Shown here piece by piece: positions 43,601 through 46,995 of a DNA stretch of 64,000 bases. This DNA is from Sabellastarte sp. h YS-2021 (Eukaryota; Annelida; Polychaeta; Sabellida; Sabellidae). The notes under the pieces are model-generated. The model was not told where the DNA came from. It made no database searches and saw nothing but the letters and a program-made list of their open reading frames with translations. The stretch spans positions 29,568,573 through 29,632,572 of the forward strand of contig OZ024940.1 of NCBI GenBank assembly GCA_964017235.1, given 5' to 3'. Position numbers and translations under genes: made by a program. Each line of letters starts with the position of its first letter. The first letter of the stretch is position 1.

Positions 43601-45536
43601 AGTAAGTCGATTTTTGCAAAGTATGCAGTTGGCTTGCCTTAGAGCCCCCTTGTTTGCAATGTTATATGTAAATAGTTTACCTTCCTTTTCTAGTAGGTAT
43701 ATTGTTAAACTCTTGTAAATAATTGGATATTATTTTTTTTTCTTTTAGCATGTCAAAGACTGCAACATGTTGTCCATTTATAATTCTCGTAGCAACCACC
43801 ATCATTAACTATTACTTTACGAAAGTGACCCATTGGGGCTGGGCAATTGTTTACTGTTTTATTTGATTATTGTTTACTTGTATATGCATGTTCACTATAA
43901 TAAATAAATAATTAAATAAATATAATAAAATATAACATTTTCTGAAGATAGATGTTTGTAGCAGGTTCGAGACATCAATTTCTCTGTGCCTAGCCCTTAG
44001 TATACTCTGCTCAATTCTTGAAGTATTATTTTGTTAATAGCAAGTACGATGGCATTAATTCAAATACAGGGTCGAATATTGATCCACCTCTTACCCAACC
44101 ACCCATCCCCAACCAAACACATACACATACAATAACTGTTGTATAATAATTCAATTAATTCAACTTTGATCTTTGACAAAATCAAACTTGTAGTTTCATG
44201 CGCATTAAGTCACATCAAGGCGGGTTTCTTGGTCAACCCAAAAGCGTTGTCAACATCACCATCACAAAAACCTCCTTAAGATAAAGGTCATCTTAAATTT
44301 CTCCCTCCTTTAAAAAAATCTCAGTTCACAAAGCCCCCTTCCTTAAAGGAGACCTTGAAAACTCCCTTAAATTTCAAGGAAGCTAAGGACCTACCTTAAA
44401 TTTAAGGAAGTGTCCTTCAAGGAATGTTTAATAAATTTAAAGAACATAACAACATTTGCTCCCTCCTTAAGTTTCAAGGACCTTTGATAAGGAGAGGCTT
44501 TGTGAAACTTAACTTTAACGCGGCCTTCCCAAAGGAATGAAAAAAATGACCTTCCTTTACTAAAGGCGGTCCTTTCCAAAGGAGGCTCTGTGAAACCAGC
44601 CACTGAGTTAGAACCCGCGTCCACAATGCCAAGAGACGAGTGATTAAATCCTCTAAACTCTCTTGCTAAACACATTCTGTTATTTGGACTTTGGAAATCA
44701 GTCTTGAATAAATCTCACTTCAATCACCGTTACAGAGCTGGGCATTAATTCAAACTTTTCCATTCTCTGGACCCAAAACTAGTCCTTTATTGATCTAAGT
44801 GGGATGCAAACTTAATTTGCAAAATATAAAATAAATTTGTTTTTAAGTTATACGAATTCAACCGGGTTTTGTATAAGGCACTCACTTTGAATGTGGTACA
44901 AGTGAGTCACTTTGAAAGTACATCCATCAATTTACGGCAATTTTATCTCATGGCAGCCGCAAAACTCCTTTAACTTTAACCTTTGACGCGTAATTAATGT
45001 GGTAACTCTCTAAATCTGCGTAATTCTTCAAACAACCCATTGAGGCAGTTAAAAGTTTCTTTTCTAACATTTAGCAGGTCTCTTATAAACTTTAAATTTA
45101 ACTGCGAATATATTATAAAATGACGTATTCTGATTTGTTTGTCACTATAATTATTTATATATTCAATCTTAAATATTCTTATATATTATATATATATATA
45201 TATTAAATAATATTAAATATCTTAAATTAATATTAAATATCTTATATAAATATCAACATTATAAATGTACTAACTGTATATATAAAATAACAGAACTTTA
45301 TTTTATGATATTAAATATTTACAAGTCAGATAGCTTTATGTCCTCTTTGAGGTATATAAAAAAGACCAAATCCTTTCCACCCTGGGAATTTAGAGACTAC
45401 TGAGTGGGTTTTAAAGCCAAATTCTGGTCATATAAAAAAGATCTGCGTGCTCAAGGCACTCAAACTTACCTTGGCCCTCGGCTATTGAACAGACAGCCGC
45501 CAGAAGGAGGGCCACACACCACATTGTGCCTTTCAT
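5635..45536 (-). CDS. 20-exon type I membrane protein with LDLa-like and EB/EGF-like modules (1001 aa)
   Basis: Coding exons, in gene order: 45470-45536, 35168-35284, 34106-34219, 33247-33399, 31841-31987, 30255-30395, 29443-29619, 28029-28134, 27079-27200, 26477-26592, 24833-24977, 24060-24110, 23196-23289, 21995-22056, 20088-20195, 13656-13860, 12827-12925, 11239-11340, 8293-8402, 5635-6404. All are bounded by AG/GT, every junction phase matches, and the sum (3006 nt) is a whole number of codons ending in TAG. Seen: signal peptide 1-21, three LDLa-like modules 23-150, EB/EGF-like modules from about 151 to 467, transmembrane helix 486-505, cytoplasmic tail 506-1001. The layout is that of a cell-surface receptor or adhesion protein; ligand and pathway are unknown. 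EB-module proteins of this general kind occur in many invertebrates, but I recognise no named orthologue. The least certain points are the exon 7 donor (GTCGGT) and the possibility of isoforms. Confidence 0.9.
7109..7285. mobile_element. pogo/Tigger-like MITE, copy 1
   Basis: Starts CAGTAAGAACCTCTATTATC after TA and contains repeated 'tattatccgacc' words. About 177 bp flanked by TA on both sides. The right terminus is more decayed than in the copy at 17601-17776. Confidence 0.6.
7325..7480 (-). mobile_element. SINE-C copy
   Basis: Shares its sequence with 52160-52315 (words 'ggtcctcagcatttgtcact' and 'tgattagatgccaaacttg'). In minus sense it starts with a tRNA-like A box (GACCTAGTGGTTAG) and has a B-box-like GGGTTTGACTCCC. 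Confidence 0.6.
7812..8041 (-). mobile_element. SINE-A copy
   Basis: Diverged copy of the commonest SINE here: tRNA-type head at the right end (A box and B box in minus sense), a central domain with 'tacacagttggtcaaagttc', and an AT-rich tail at the left. Confidence 0.65.
8293..8402 (-). CDS. Exon 19: acidic cytoplasmic segment
   Basis: 110 bp, residues 709-745, phase 2-1. Contains DTEDTTNLLSDEEAE, a casein-kinase-2-like acidic context that also carries a dileucine. Acceptor CTGTAG, donor CCAG|GTAC. Confidence 0.8.
8641..8870 (-). mobile_element. SINE-A copy
   Basis: Full-length copy with tRNA head at right, the 'gtcgctttcaaca' central domain and a (TTTA)n tail at left. Flanked by an imperfect target duplication GGAAGTT(G/A)AT. 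Confidence 0.8.
9111..9348 (-). mobile_element. SINE-A copy with perfect target duplication
   Basis: About 238 bp: tRNA head at right, the central 'cgctttcaacactgtacagg' domain, and a (TTTA)n tail at left. Flanked by a perfect 14-bp duplication GGCAGCACTTAATA (9097-9110 and 9349-9362), which defines the element ends and shows LINE-type retroposition. Confidence 0.88.
10030..10560. repeat. Degenerate tandem repeat in intron 18
   Basis: Many irregular copies of a unit containing 'tgagacat' and 'tgaaag', with variable spacing of roughly 30-40 bp. It does not touch a splice site. Confidence 0.55.
10800..11235. repeat. Minisatellite abutting the exon 18 donor
   Basis: Roughly 18 copies of a unit of about 20-22 bp, on plus 'ggttaacctgtatcttta' or 'gtttacctgtatctgtaa'. 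It runs up to within a few bases of the GT of exon 18. In gene sense the units contain CAGGTAAAC and CAGGTTAAC, which resemble donor sites. Its distal end starts at a truncated foldback MITE (about 10770-10795). Confidence 0.75.
11239..11340 (-). CDS. Exon 18: acidic cytoplasmic segment
   Basis: 102 bp, residues 675-708, phase 2-2, with acidic runs EEEA and DEEEDD. Donor GCACG|GTGAGT leads straight into an array of GGTAAAC/GGTTAAC words. Confidence 0.8.
11341..12826 (-). other. Intron 17
   Basis: Contains the hAT-type MITE (12274-12645). The rest is AT-rich with several (TTTA)n and poly-T runs; nothing else recognised. Confidence 0.6.
12274..12645. mobile_element. hAT-type MITE with 8-bp target duplication
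   Basis: Ends CAGGGCAGG and, inverted, CCTGCCCTA. Flanked by an exact 8-bp duplication TCTGGAAT (12266-12273 and 12646-12653), diagnostic of the hAT superfamily. 372 bp with internal 'ggtatctcggtatcg' and its partner; no transposase. Confidence 0.85.
12827..12925 (-). CDS. Exon 17: cytoplasmic tail with NLS-like cluster
   Basis: 99 bp, residues 642-674, phase 2-2. Ends in KKNKKRKP, which continues as RK across the junction (667-676). This resembles a classical monopartite nuclear localisation signal. Also has DSYYRMRM. Confidence 0.83.
12926..13655 (-). other. Intron 16
   Basis: A 730-bp intron holding one SINE-A; nothing else recognised. Confidence 0.6.
13169..13394 (-). mobile_element. 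SINE-A copy in intron 16
   Basis: Near-full copy, slightly shortened in the central domain. Flanked by a 13-bp near-perfect duplication TGCATG(A/T)AACTTA. Confidence 0.8.
13656..13860 (-). CDS. Exon 16: cytoplasmic tail with basic patch
   Basis: 205 bp, residues 574-641, phase 1-2. Begins with a Lys-Lys-Lys-Arg-His patch (575-579), then a Gly/Pro/Asp-rich linker. Acceptor TTTAG, donor CAG|GTAAGT. Confidence 0.83.
15705..15785. other. G-rich tract
   Basis: Several runs of six or more G, including 'gagggggggagggggggaga'. The spacing permits a G-quadruplex on the plus strand, which is the non-template strand's complement for this gene. No function is claimed. Confidence 0.5.
17095..17450 (-). 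mobile_element. SINE-A copy plus second SINE-A fragment
   Basis: 17095-17293 is a SINE-A lacking most of its head. It is followed by a more diverged stretch (about 17320-17450) repeating the 'gcaa(g)caac...ctttcccaac...cctcagaagtgg' part of the same family. The arrangement suggests two insertions or a partial internal duplication. Confidence 0.65.
17601..17776. mobile_element. pogo/Tigger-like MITE, copy 2
   Basis: 176 bp flanked by TA. Left terminus CAGTGGAACCTCTATTATC; right terminus, inverted, CAGAACAACCTCCATTATCC. The TA target and CAGT-start terminal repeat fit pogo/Tigger non-autonomous elements. No coding capacity. Confidence 0.75.
17885..17910. repeat. (CA)n microsatellite
   Basis: About nine CA units with one interruption. 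Confidence 0.8.
18045..18282 (-). mobile_element. Diverged SINE-A copy
   Basis: Recognisable by the (TTTA) tail, 'gacgggtagtttatgggtggaggaa' region and 'gacctcagaggtt...ggcaag' head, with many substitutions and a central part resembling SINE-C ('cagccagggtcat'). Confidence 0.65.
19100..19255. repeat. Short tandem repeat, unit about 46 bp
   Basis: About 3.5 copies of a unit containing 'ggatttaacccctaaattat' and 'agggattatagattttt'. Confidence 0.8.
20088..20195 (-). CDS. Exon 15: cytoplasmic tail
   Basis: 108 bp, residues 538-573, phase 1-1. Contains VMYDHM and an acidic EPNDPEVDHFF stretch. Its acceptor (GTTTCAG|GCAAGC) is the last of about 13 tandem copies of the same junction (20196-20910). 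Confidence 0.83.
20196..20910. repeat. Minisatellite made of the exon 15 acceptor junction
   Basis: About 13 copies of a 54-59 bp unit, on plus 'ttgcctgaaacgtacatcag' followed by 'gcaacgctcgtaaagtgag'. In gene sense every unit contains GTTTCAG|GCAAGC or a close variant, which is the true acceptor plus the first bases of exon 15. The copy nearest the exon is the one used in my gene model. Confidence 0.92.
20911..21994 (-). other. Rest of intron 14
   Basis: Holds three copies of a 21-bp unit 'ctaaataactatatccaaac' at about 21338-21400 and a foldback MITE (21468-21571). Nothing else recognised. Confidence 0.55.
21468..21571. mobile_element. Foldback MITE, family 1
   Basis: ATTCACAAAAGGCAGCAAGC on the left and the inverted GCTTGATCCCTTTTGTGAAT on the right, with arms containing CTCAAGTTGAGCC. 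About 104 bp. Confidence 0.7.
21995..22056 (-). CDS. Exon 14: membrane-proximal cytoplasmic tail
   Basis: 62 bp, residues 517-537, phase 2-1, acceptor TTTTCAG and donor GTAAGT. Two tyrosines in hydrophilic context (AHYTNG, LSYDGE). No known motif recognised. Confidence 0.8.
22085..22640. mobile_element. Foldback MITE, family 2
   Basis: Left end GGTCAGTTTCATAAAGGG, right end inverted CTGGTTTCACAAAAGGAC. The interior is made of 'cttagcctggacttaag' words in both orientations. About 555 bp; fills half of intron 13. Confidence 0.6.
22641..23195 (-). other. Rest of intron 13
   Basis: AT-rich, nothing recognised apart from 'gattagattagaagagatta' at about 22710. Confidence 0.5.
23196..23289 (-). 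CDS. Exon 13: transmembrane helix and stop-transfer
   Basis: Residues 486-516, phase 1-2. About 20 Ile/Leu/Val/Gly/Ala residues are followed by Lys-Arg-Pro-Trp-Lys-Lys, giving type I topology by the positive-inside rule. Donor GAA|GTAGGC; if the intron is retained, the frame ends at TAG just after Asp-Asp-Lys-Lys, which would give a receptor with almost no tail. Confidence 0.88.
23290..23670. repeat. Minisatellite abutting the exon 13 acceptor
   Basis: About 20 copies of an 18-bp unit 'aatacacagaatacagtc'. In gene sense the units read CTGTGTATTT(C/G)ACTG, and the real acceptor is CTGTGTATTTCAG, so the polypyrimidine-acceptor tract is itself the last repeat unit. Confidence 0.9.
23706..23937 (-). 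mobile_element. SINE-A copy in intron 12
   Basis: Full-length copy with good A and B boxes in minus sense (TGGCAGAGTGG; GGGTTCGATCCCC). Flanked by near-identical TTAAAAATTTTTGA duplications, so it is a fairly recent insertion. Confidence 0.85.
24060..24110 (-). CDS. Exon 12: short juxtamembrane exon
   Basis: 51 bp, residues 469-485, phase 1-1, with two cysteines that could pair (TACDTFACQY). It links the last module to the membrane helix. The size and symmetric phase mean it could be skipped without breaking the frame. Confidence 0.78.
24420..24832. repeat. Donor-like repeat abutting the exon 11 donor
   Basis: Irregular repetition of 'gtactta' and 'agtactt' words, in gene sense (G)TAAGTACT. 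The true donor is G|GTAAGTACT. Period is irregular, so this may be a decayed array. Confidence 0.65.
24833..24977 (-). CDS. Exon 11: end of module 6 and EB/EGF-like module 7
   Basis: Residues 421-468, phase 0-1. The first Cys closes module 6, then six further cysteines with a C-R-C pair form the last extracellular module. Donor GCTG|GTAAGTACT, followed by a long stretch of AAGTACT words in the intron. Confidence 0.84.
24978..26476 (-). other. Intron 10
   Basis: Contains a 'gtacttgtactt' patch (25620-25765), a (TCTAA)n patch (25868-25892) and a dispersed repeat of the element E family (25950-26410). 25090-25600 shows nothing recognised. Confidence 0.55.
25860..26410. mobile_element. Dispersed repeat, element E family
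   Basis: Begins at (TCTAA)n, then includes 'ggtgtttcctgaaagatgcg', 'gagttccaaagaaccgg' and 'actgggagccaatgg'. Similar wording occurs at 48205-49140 and 52440-53330. It resembles the 3' part of an old retroposon; the family is not assigned. Confidence 0.5.
26477..26592 (-). CDS. Exon 10: EB/EGF-like module 6
   Basis: Residues 382-420, phase 1-0. Five cysteines with C-K-C; the sixth comes from the first codons of exon 11 (Asn-Cys-Glu). Donor GTA|GTAAGTAC. Confidence 0.83.
26790..27078. repeat. Minisatellite abutting the exon 9 donor
   Basis: About a dozen copies of a 20-24 bp unit, on plus 'gaggtacctgtgaggtac'. In gene sense CACAGGTACCTCAC, resembling a donor (CAG|GTACCT). The true donor TATG|GTAAGTACCTCACAGG runs directly into the first unit. 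Confidence 0.85.
27079..27200 (-). CDS. Exon 9: EB/EGF-like module 5
   Basis: Residues 341-381, phase 2-1. Six cysteines with a C-K-C pair. The donor TATG|GTAAGTACC opens onto an intronic array built from AGGTACCT-like words. Confidence 0.84.
27201..28028 (-). other. Intron 8
   Basis: No repeat array or mobile element recognised. A short inverted repeat GACCTACTTCGAAGTAGGTC lies at 27831-27850. Confidence 0.5.
28029..28134 (-). CDS. Exon 8: rest of EB/EGF-like module 4
   Basis: Residues 306 to about 341, phase 1-2. Carries four cysteines (K-C, then T-C-x-C, then D-C) that complete the module begun in exon 7. Donor GACAA|GTAAGT; unspliced, the frame would stop at once. Confidence 0.82.
28370..28880. 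repeat. Minisatellite in intron 7, unit about 51 bp
   Basis: Ten or so copies of a unit containing 'tttctgaacctctgggccca' and 'tgatttcctatactttg'. Unlike most arrays in this gene it lies some 235 bp from the nearest splice site. Confidence 0.92.
29197..29430 (+). mobile_element. SINE-A copy 12 bp from the exon 7 donor
   Basis: The only SINE-A copy here on the plus strand: tRNA head at left (GGGGCAGTGGTAAC, GGTTCAAACCCC), tail (AAATA)n at right ending at 29430. The exon 7 donor GT is at 29441-29442. Confidence 0.85.
29443..29619 (-). CDS. Exon 7: EB/EGF-like module 3 and start of module 4
   Basis: Residues 247-305, phase 1-1. One complete six-cysteine module is followed by the first two cysteines of the next module, which exon 8 completes. 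The donor is weak (AAAG|GTCGGT). It is chosen because it keeps phase 1 and completes module 4; reading through meets TAG two codons later. A SINE ends 12 bp from this donor. Confidence 0.78.
29640..30030. repeat. Degenerate minisatellite in intron 6
   Basis: Many copies of 'agatctaaatgtaagtgtaa' and variants, period about 22-24 bp. It lies between the donor-derived array of exon 6 and the exon 7 acceptor. In gene sense it is pyrimidine-rich (TTACACTTACATTTA). Confidence 0.8.
30030..30254. repeat. Array built from the exon 6 donor junction
   Basis: Eight or so copies, on plus 'actaggaatacagtttatac'. In gene sense CTGTATTCCTA|GTGAGTATAA, that is the last 11 bases of exon 6 plus its donor. Two copies near 30045-30085 keep a full GTGAGTATAAAC. 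Confidence 0.88.
30255..30395 (-). CDS. Exon 6: EB/EGF-like module 2
   Basis: Residues 200-246, phase 1-1. Six cysteines in an EB-like C-x5-C-x8-C-x6-C-x-C-x13-C layout, with an Asn-Cys-Thr sequon. Acceptor ATCTAG, donor CTA|GTGAGT. Both ends of this exon are copied in tandem into the neighbouring introns (30396-30895 and 30030-30254). Confidence 0.85.
30396..30895. repeat. Array built from the exon 6 acceptor junction and exon start
   Basis: Five intronic copies (the shared 'tctcccagta' word near 30467, 30553, 30640, 30730 and 30828; spacing 86-98 bp). Each holds about 45 nt matching the start of exon 6 (coding for VLGDxCEVxxDC) joined to a pyrimidine tract (TCTGTCTGTCTATCC). Some copies have TATCCAG before the exon-like part, a plausible acceptor. 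Confidence 0.92.
30914..31140 (+). mobile_element. Repeat containing 5S rRNA-derived sequence, copy 1
   Basis: 30965-31010 closely matches the internal part of animal 5S rRNA (AAGCTAAGCAG, GTTAGTACTGGGATGGGTGACC), which contains the C box of the 5S promoter. The 5' half of 5S is not recognisable. The same longer sequence occurs at 32864-33030, so it is a dispersed element, probably a 5S-derived SINE. Confidence 0.75.
31141..31429 (-). other. Intron 5, unassigned part
   Basis: AT-rich, nothing recognised. 31770-31840 between the SINE-B and exon 5 is likewise unremarkable. Confidence 0.5.
31430..31765 (-). mobile_element. SINE-B copy
   Basis: tRNA-like head at the right in minus sense (TGGCTTAGTGGGTAACAC; GGGTTTGAACCCTG). 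The body has 'cctgccactggggatagga' and 'gacattcccctctaactgaaag', shared with 46676-46995 and 60800-61100. Confidence 0.75.
31841..31987 (-). CDS. Exon 5: EB/EGF-like cysteine-rich module 1
   Basis: Residues 151-199, phase 1-1. It starts with Gly-Asp-Thr-Cys and holds six cysteines, including the C-x-C pair (CEC) before a Gly-containing loop. This is the spacing seen in EB modules. An Asn-Ser-Ser sequon is present. Confidence 0.85.
32128..32457. mobile_element. Foldback MITE, family 4, copy 1
   Basis: Left GGCTGGTTCACAAAGTCTCC, right inverted GGACCAGTTTGAAGAAGCC. Filled with 'ttaaggaggccttc' and 'aaggtcaccttaaat' words in both orientations. A sister copy lies at 44270-44606. Confidence 0.6.
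32465..32560. mobile_element. Foldback MITE, diverged family 1
   Basis: ATTCACGAAAAGTC on the left, inverted ATTCACGAAAGGTC on the right, immediately next to the family 4 MITE. Confidence 0.55.
32864..33050 (+). mobile_element. Repeat containing 5S rRNA-derived sequence, copy 2
   Basis: Matches copy 1 across 'actttcatgaattg', 'atgactgtctgt' and the 5S-like part 'gttagtactgggatgggt' (here 'attagtactgggatgggtta'). It is more diverged from 5S rRNA than copy 1. Confidence 0.7.
33247..33399 (-). CDS. Exon 4: LDLa-like module 3
   Basis: Residues 100-150, phase 1-1. Cysteines at 105, 120, 133 and 144, Phe118, and acidic box DCPDDSDE. It is longer than modules 1 and 2 between cysteines. The acceptor (ATTTTACAG) sits beside an array of similar TTTACAG words. 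Confidence 0.88.
33405..33960. repeat. Minisatellite next to the exon 4 acceptor
   Basis: About 25 copies of a 20-22 bp unit 'tacacagagaatctgtaaa'. In gene sense TTTACAGATTCTCTGTGTA; TTTACAG matches the true acceptor (ATTTTACAG). Ends within 10 bp of exon 4. Confidence 0.9.
34106..34219 (-). CDS. Exon 3: LDLa-like module 2
   Basis: Residues 62-99, phase 1-1. Cysteines at 65, 75, 83 and 93, Phe73, and the same DCGDNSDE box. It has the same four-cysteine layout as module 1, so the loss of the fourth and sixth cysteines is shared. Confidence 0.88.
34316..34835. mobile_element. Foldback MITE, family 2-like, with (TA)n inside
   Basis: Left end GGGGCCAGTTTTGCTAAAAGG resembles family 2 at 22085. 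The right end is less clear ('ctcttgtgaaggcc' near 34820). Includes a (TA)n run at 34621-34650. A fragment of SINE-B sits just before it (34255-34310). Confidence 0.45.
34870..35167. repeat. Array built from the exon 2 donor word
   Basis: About a dozen irregular copies of 'actcacacaccactgactca'. In gene sense GTGAGTCA(T/A)TGAGTCA; the true donor is AAC|GTGAGTCAATGAGTCA, so the first unit is the splice site itself. Confidence 0.88.
35168..35284 (-). CDS. Exon 2: LDLa-like module 1
   Basis: Residues 23-61, phase 1-1. Cysteines at 26, 36, 45 and 55, Phe34 two before the second Cys, and a C-terminal acidic box DCGDNSDE typical of the LDLa calcium site. The canonical fourth and sixth cysteines are absent (Lys49 sits where the fourth would be). 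An Asn-Gly-Thr glycosylation sequon lies at 38-40. The donor is GTGAGTCA, the word amplified in the adjoining intronic array. Confidence 0.88.
35735..36110. mobile_element. Dispersed repeat, element D, copy 1
   Basis: Shares 'tccaaaagttatgagcagatcttcatgaaattt', 'gaagaagtgattacattttgggaaa' and 'ctggatacaaaaa' phrasing with 40240-40980, 43365-43620 and 46990-47190. Probably an old transposon or retroposon tail; family not assigned. Confidence 0.5.
36110..36475. repeat. Tandem repeat derived from element D
   Basis: About 12 copies of a 30-bp unit 'atttaatttgggaaacacaa' plus 'aaaatacatg'. The words 'ttttgggaaac' and 'atacaaaaa' occur in element D just before it, so the array was probably seeded from it. 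Confidence 0.85.
36577..36782. mobile_element. Foldback MITE, family 3, short copy
   Basis: GGGCCCGAATTCTACAGCAATACTT-like left end and the inverted partner (GGCCATGTTCTACAACAGTAC) at right. The interior has 'aaatctaag' in both orientations. Confidence 0.6.
36806..36826. repeat. Poly(C) tract, 21 bp
   Basis: Uninterrupted C run. Others of 13 or more lie at 41786-41800, 46044-46056, 48149-48165, 49434-49459 and 53863-53875. Confidence 0.85.
36905..37035 (+). mobile_element. SINE-C fragment
   Basis: Matches the tail part of the SINE-C copies at 7325 and 52160 in the opposite orientation ('gctgaggacctgtcccaatatg', 'accctggctgttgaac'). Confidence 0.6.
39019..39636. repeat. Exact tandem duplication of 309 bp
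   Basis: 39019-39327 and 39328-39636 read the same over the full length by eye. The unit starts 'aaaaactagcgccattaac' and ends 'gatcagggatttctt'. It contains two ATTGG/CCAAT words (one in each orientation) but no frame of note. Confidence 0.9.
40240..40980. mobile_element. Element D copy 2, split by a foldback MITE
   Basis: 40240-40391 and 40797-40980 together resemble element D. It ends in 'cccttggcggagatctgcac', a phrase also seen at 63900-63950 and near 47140. Confidence 0.55.
40392..40796. mobile_element. Foldback MITE, family 3
   Basis: Starts GGGGCCGTAATACTTAG and ends with TACGGCCCC inverted. The interior is dominated by 'aacttagattctaag' and 'cttagatctaaggtgacc' words. It splits element D. 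Confidence 0.75.
40980..41215 (-). mobile_element. SINE-A copy
   Basis: Near full-length with tail at left and head at right ('cctcagaggtgggaggcgag'). Confidence 0.8.
41550..41725 (-). mobile_element. Highly diverged SINE-A fragment
   Basis: Shares 'ggaggaaaccaacccatacc', 'agttggtgtc' and 'actgccgacca' with SINE-A; head and tail poorly kept. Preceded by a (GATT)n patch at 41522-41550. Confidence 0.5.
41848..42411. mobile_element. Foldback MITE, family 3, long copy
   Basis: Left GGGCCGAATTCCTTAACAATAC, right inverted GGCCGTATTTTTCCACAATAC. Interior as in the copy at 40392. Confidence 0.7.
43365..43640. mobile_element. Dispersed repeat, element D-like
   Basis: Phrases such as 'cataactcataaactactgc' and 'ttgctctgaaatttccaggg' parallel element D. 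Ends are not clear. Confidence 0.4.
44270..44606. mobile_element. Foldback MITE, family 4, copy 2
   Basis: Left 'cctccttaagataaaggtca', right inverted GGCTGGTTTCACAGAGCC. The interior matches the copy at 32128-32457 part by part. Confidence 0.65.
45161..45210. repeat. AT-rich simple repeat
   Basis: (TA)n core at about 45186-45204 within a longer run of 'attaaatatctta' words to about 45260. Confidence 0.7.
45470..45536 (-). CDS. Exon 1: start codon and signal peptide
   Basis: Encodes 22 residues plus one base (phase 1). The N-terminus is Met-Lys, then a hydrophobic core rich in Leu, Ala and Val, then a small-residue cleavage region (Ala-Glu-Gly-Gln). This is a classic signal peptide. The donor reads AAG|GTAAGT. 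The first ATG has A at -3; a second in-frame Met follows at codon 5. It is separated from exon 2 by a 10.2-kb intron. Confidence 0.85.
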
Positions 45537-45960
45537 CCTCTGTTTGTCTGTAAGTCCGTTGGCTAGTCCGTGTGTATGGCTATATGTGTCCTTCTGGCTA
45601 AAAGTCTTGTTTAATCAAAAGTGGTGTTTTCATGCGAAAACCCTCCCACAAACTAATTTGTGTGGTTTTTTTCCGTCGAAAGCTTCTCCTAAATGTTTTT
45701 TTCCTGTGTGTTCCCCCTATATTTGTGTGTGTGTCTCTCTGAACCTTCTGATCACCAAGGAGGTATTCTGGCAAATCTCGCGAGACTTCCCCTGACAGCG
45801 AATTTTTACGTAATACACAGAGACACTGGCTGGAGAGAGAGAGCTAGCTAATGTATATATCTGTCTCTGAGCCAAAGGAAATCCAATCAAAAGCCTAATT
45901 GATCCGGGATATAAAAAGGGGGTCCCAAACTGAATCAAGAGATATATAGTAATACCTCAC
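45537..45960 (-). promoter_or_regulatory. 5' UTR and likely promoter region of the receptor gene
   Basis: Sequence upstream of the start codon on the minus strand. The palindrome TCTCGCGAGA lies at 45776-45785, about 240 bp upstream of the ATG; this word is a known core-promoter element in animals. An inverted CCAAT word (GATTGG in gene sense) lies near 45886-45897, and AT-rich TATA-like words occur at about 45853-45862 and 45908-45918. No transcription start can be fixed by eye, and an upstream non-coding exon is possible. Confidence 0.45.
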
Positions 45961-46675
45961 AGAGGTTTTCAGCTCACAGACACATTAGAATAACTTAGGA
46001 CACAAAGATAATCCCTTAATCTGTGCCAGTCTACCAAATCTCTCCCCCCCCCCCCCACTAGCCCCCTCTTTAATCCAATGCAATAATAGCATAAAGACTA
46101 TACTGCATTATATAGGACAGGTGGAGCTTTGTATTAAGAGATATACATACATACATGTACATACAAAATGGGTTTAGAAGTCTCTTACTTTGCAAGTTAC
46201 TATAATCAATGGGCAATGACTAACAACAGTTGGGGTGAATGTATGAGGGATAATCCGCTTATTCGTGATCACCAAATGCTGTCAATAAAAAAACCAAGCC
46301 TTCTGTTGGCGTGCTTGAATTATTTGGGCAAAGATCTTGCAATCCTGCATTAAAATCCTCTATTATGACAATACTGTCAAATATACTGGGGGTATTTGGG
46401 GGGTTTATATCTTTTGCATACTCAGCAAATATAACTCTTTATATCCTATGTGTTAAAATCCCCTATTATCACAATAATGTCAAAAGTTTATGGGGGTATT
46501 TGGGGAGTTATATTTTGCAGGTTTAGTAAGTATCCCTTCACATTCGGACACGTTTTTCCTATAGCCAAAGAGTCTGAAAGCCTAATAGAACTTGTTACTA
46601 TTCTTGTACATATACATTTAACCCTGGCCAGGTTGGGTTTTTTGGGTGTGTGTCCGTCTGTCTGTCCGTTTTTGC
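45961..46675. other. Intergenic stretch upstream of the receptor gene
   Basis: Contains a poly(C) run (46044-46056) and a two-copy repeat of about 100 bp period (about 46355-46440 and 46455-46530, sharing 'gggggtatttgggg'). No gene seen. Confidence 0.5.
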
Positions 46676-46995
46676 AATCTGCCACTGTGGCCCAGTGGGG
46701 AGCACACTCACCTAGGAACACAGAGGACGTGGGTTCAAACCCAGGTACAGGCAAATACATAGTGGCTTAGATGACCACTTAAAATGGCGGTCCTCTGTCA
46801 TTGAGTCATATCTCCAGTGGCAGGTTAAAGAACCTCAGGGACATTGACAGAGACTCTGTCTTTCAGTTAAGGGGGAATGTCAGTCACTAGAGTATTTGGG
46901 CTGTACTTGTGTAGTCAGGATGGGTCAAAGAGTCAGCTTGAGTCCTGTAGTACAAGGGGATATTGAGCTGAATGTAAATAATAATCACCCCAAAA
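46676..46995 (+). mobile_element. SINE-B copy
   Basis: Plus-strand copy: A box TGGCCCAGTGGGGAGCAC, B box GGGTTCAAACCCAGG, body 'ctccagtggcaggttaaag' and 'ctgtctttcagttaaggggg'. Best-kept copy of the family here. Confidence 0.8.

Larger units (their letters stand above)
35285..45469 (-). other. Intron 1 (10.2 kb)
   Basis: Contains element D copies, an array derived from one of them, several foldback MITEs, an exact 309-bp tandem duplication and SINE-A copies, listed separately. From about 37040 to 39010 and 42420 to 43360 it is AT-rich with no recognised feature. No coding exon of another gene was seen on either strand. Confidence 0.6.
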
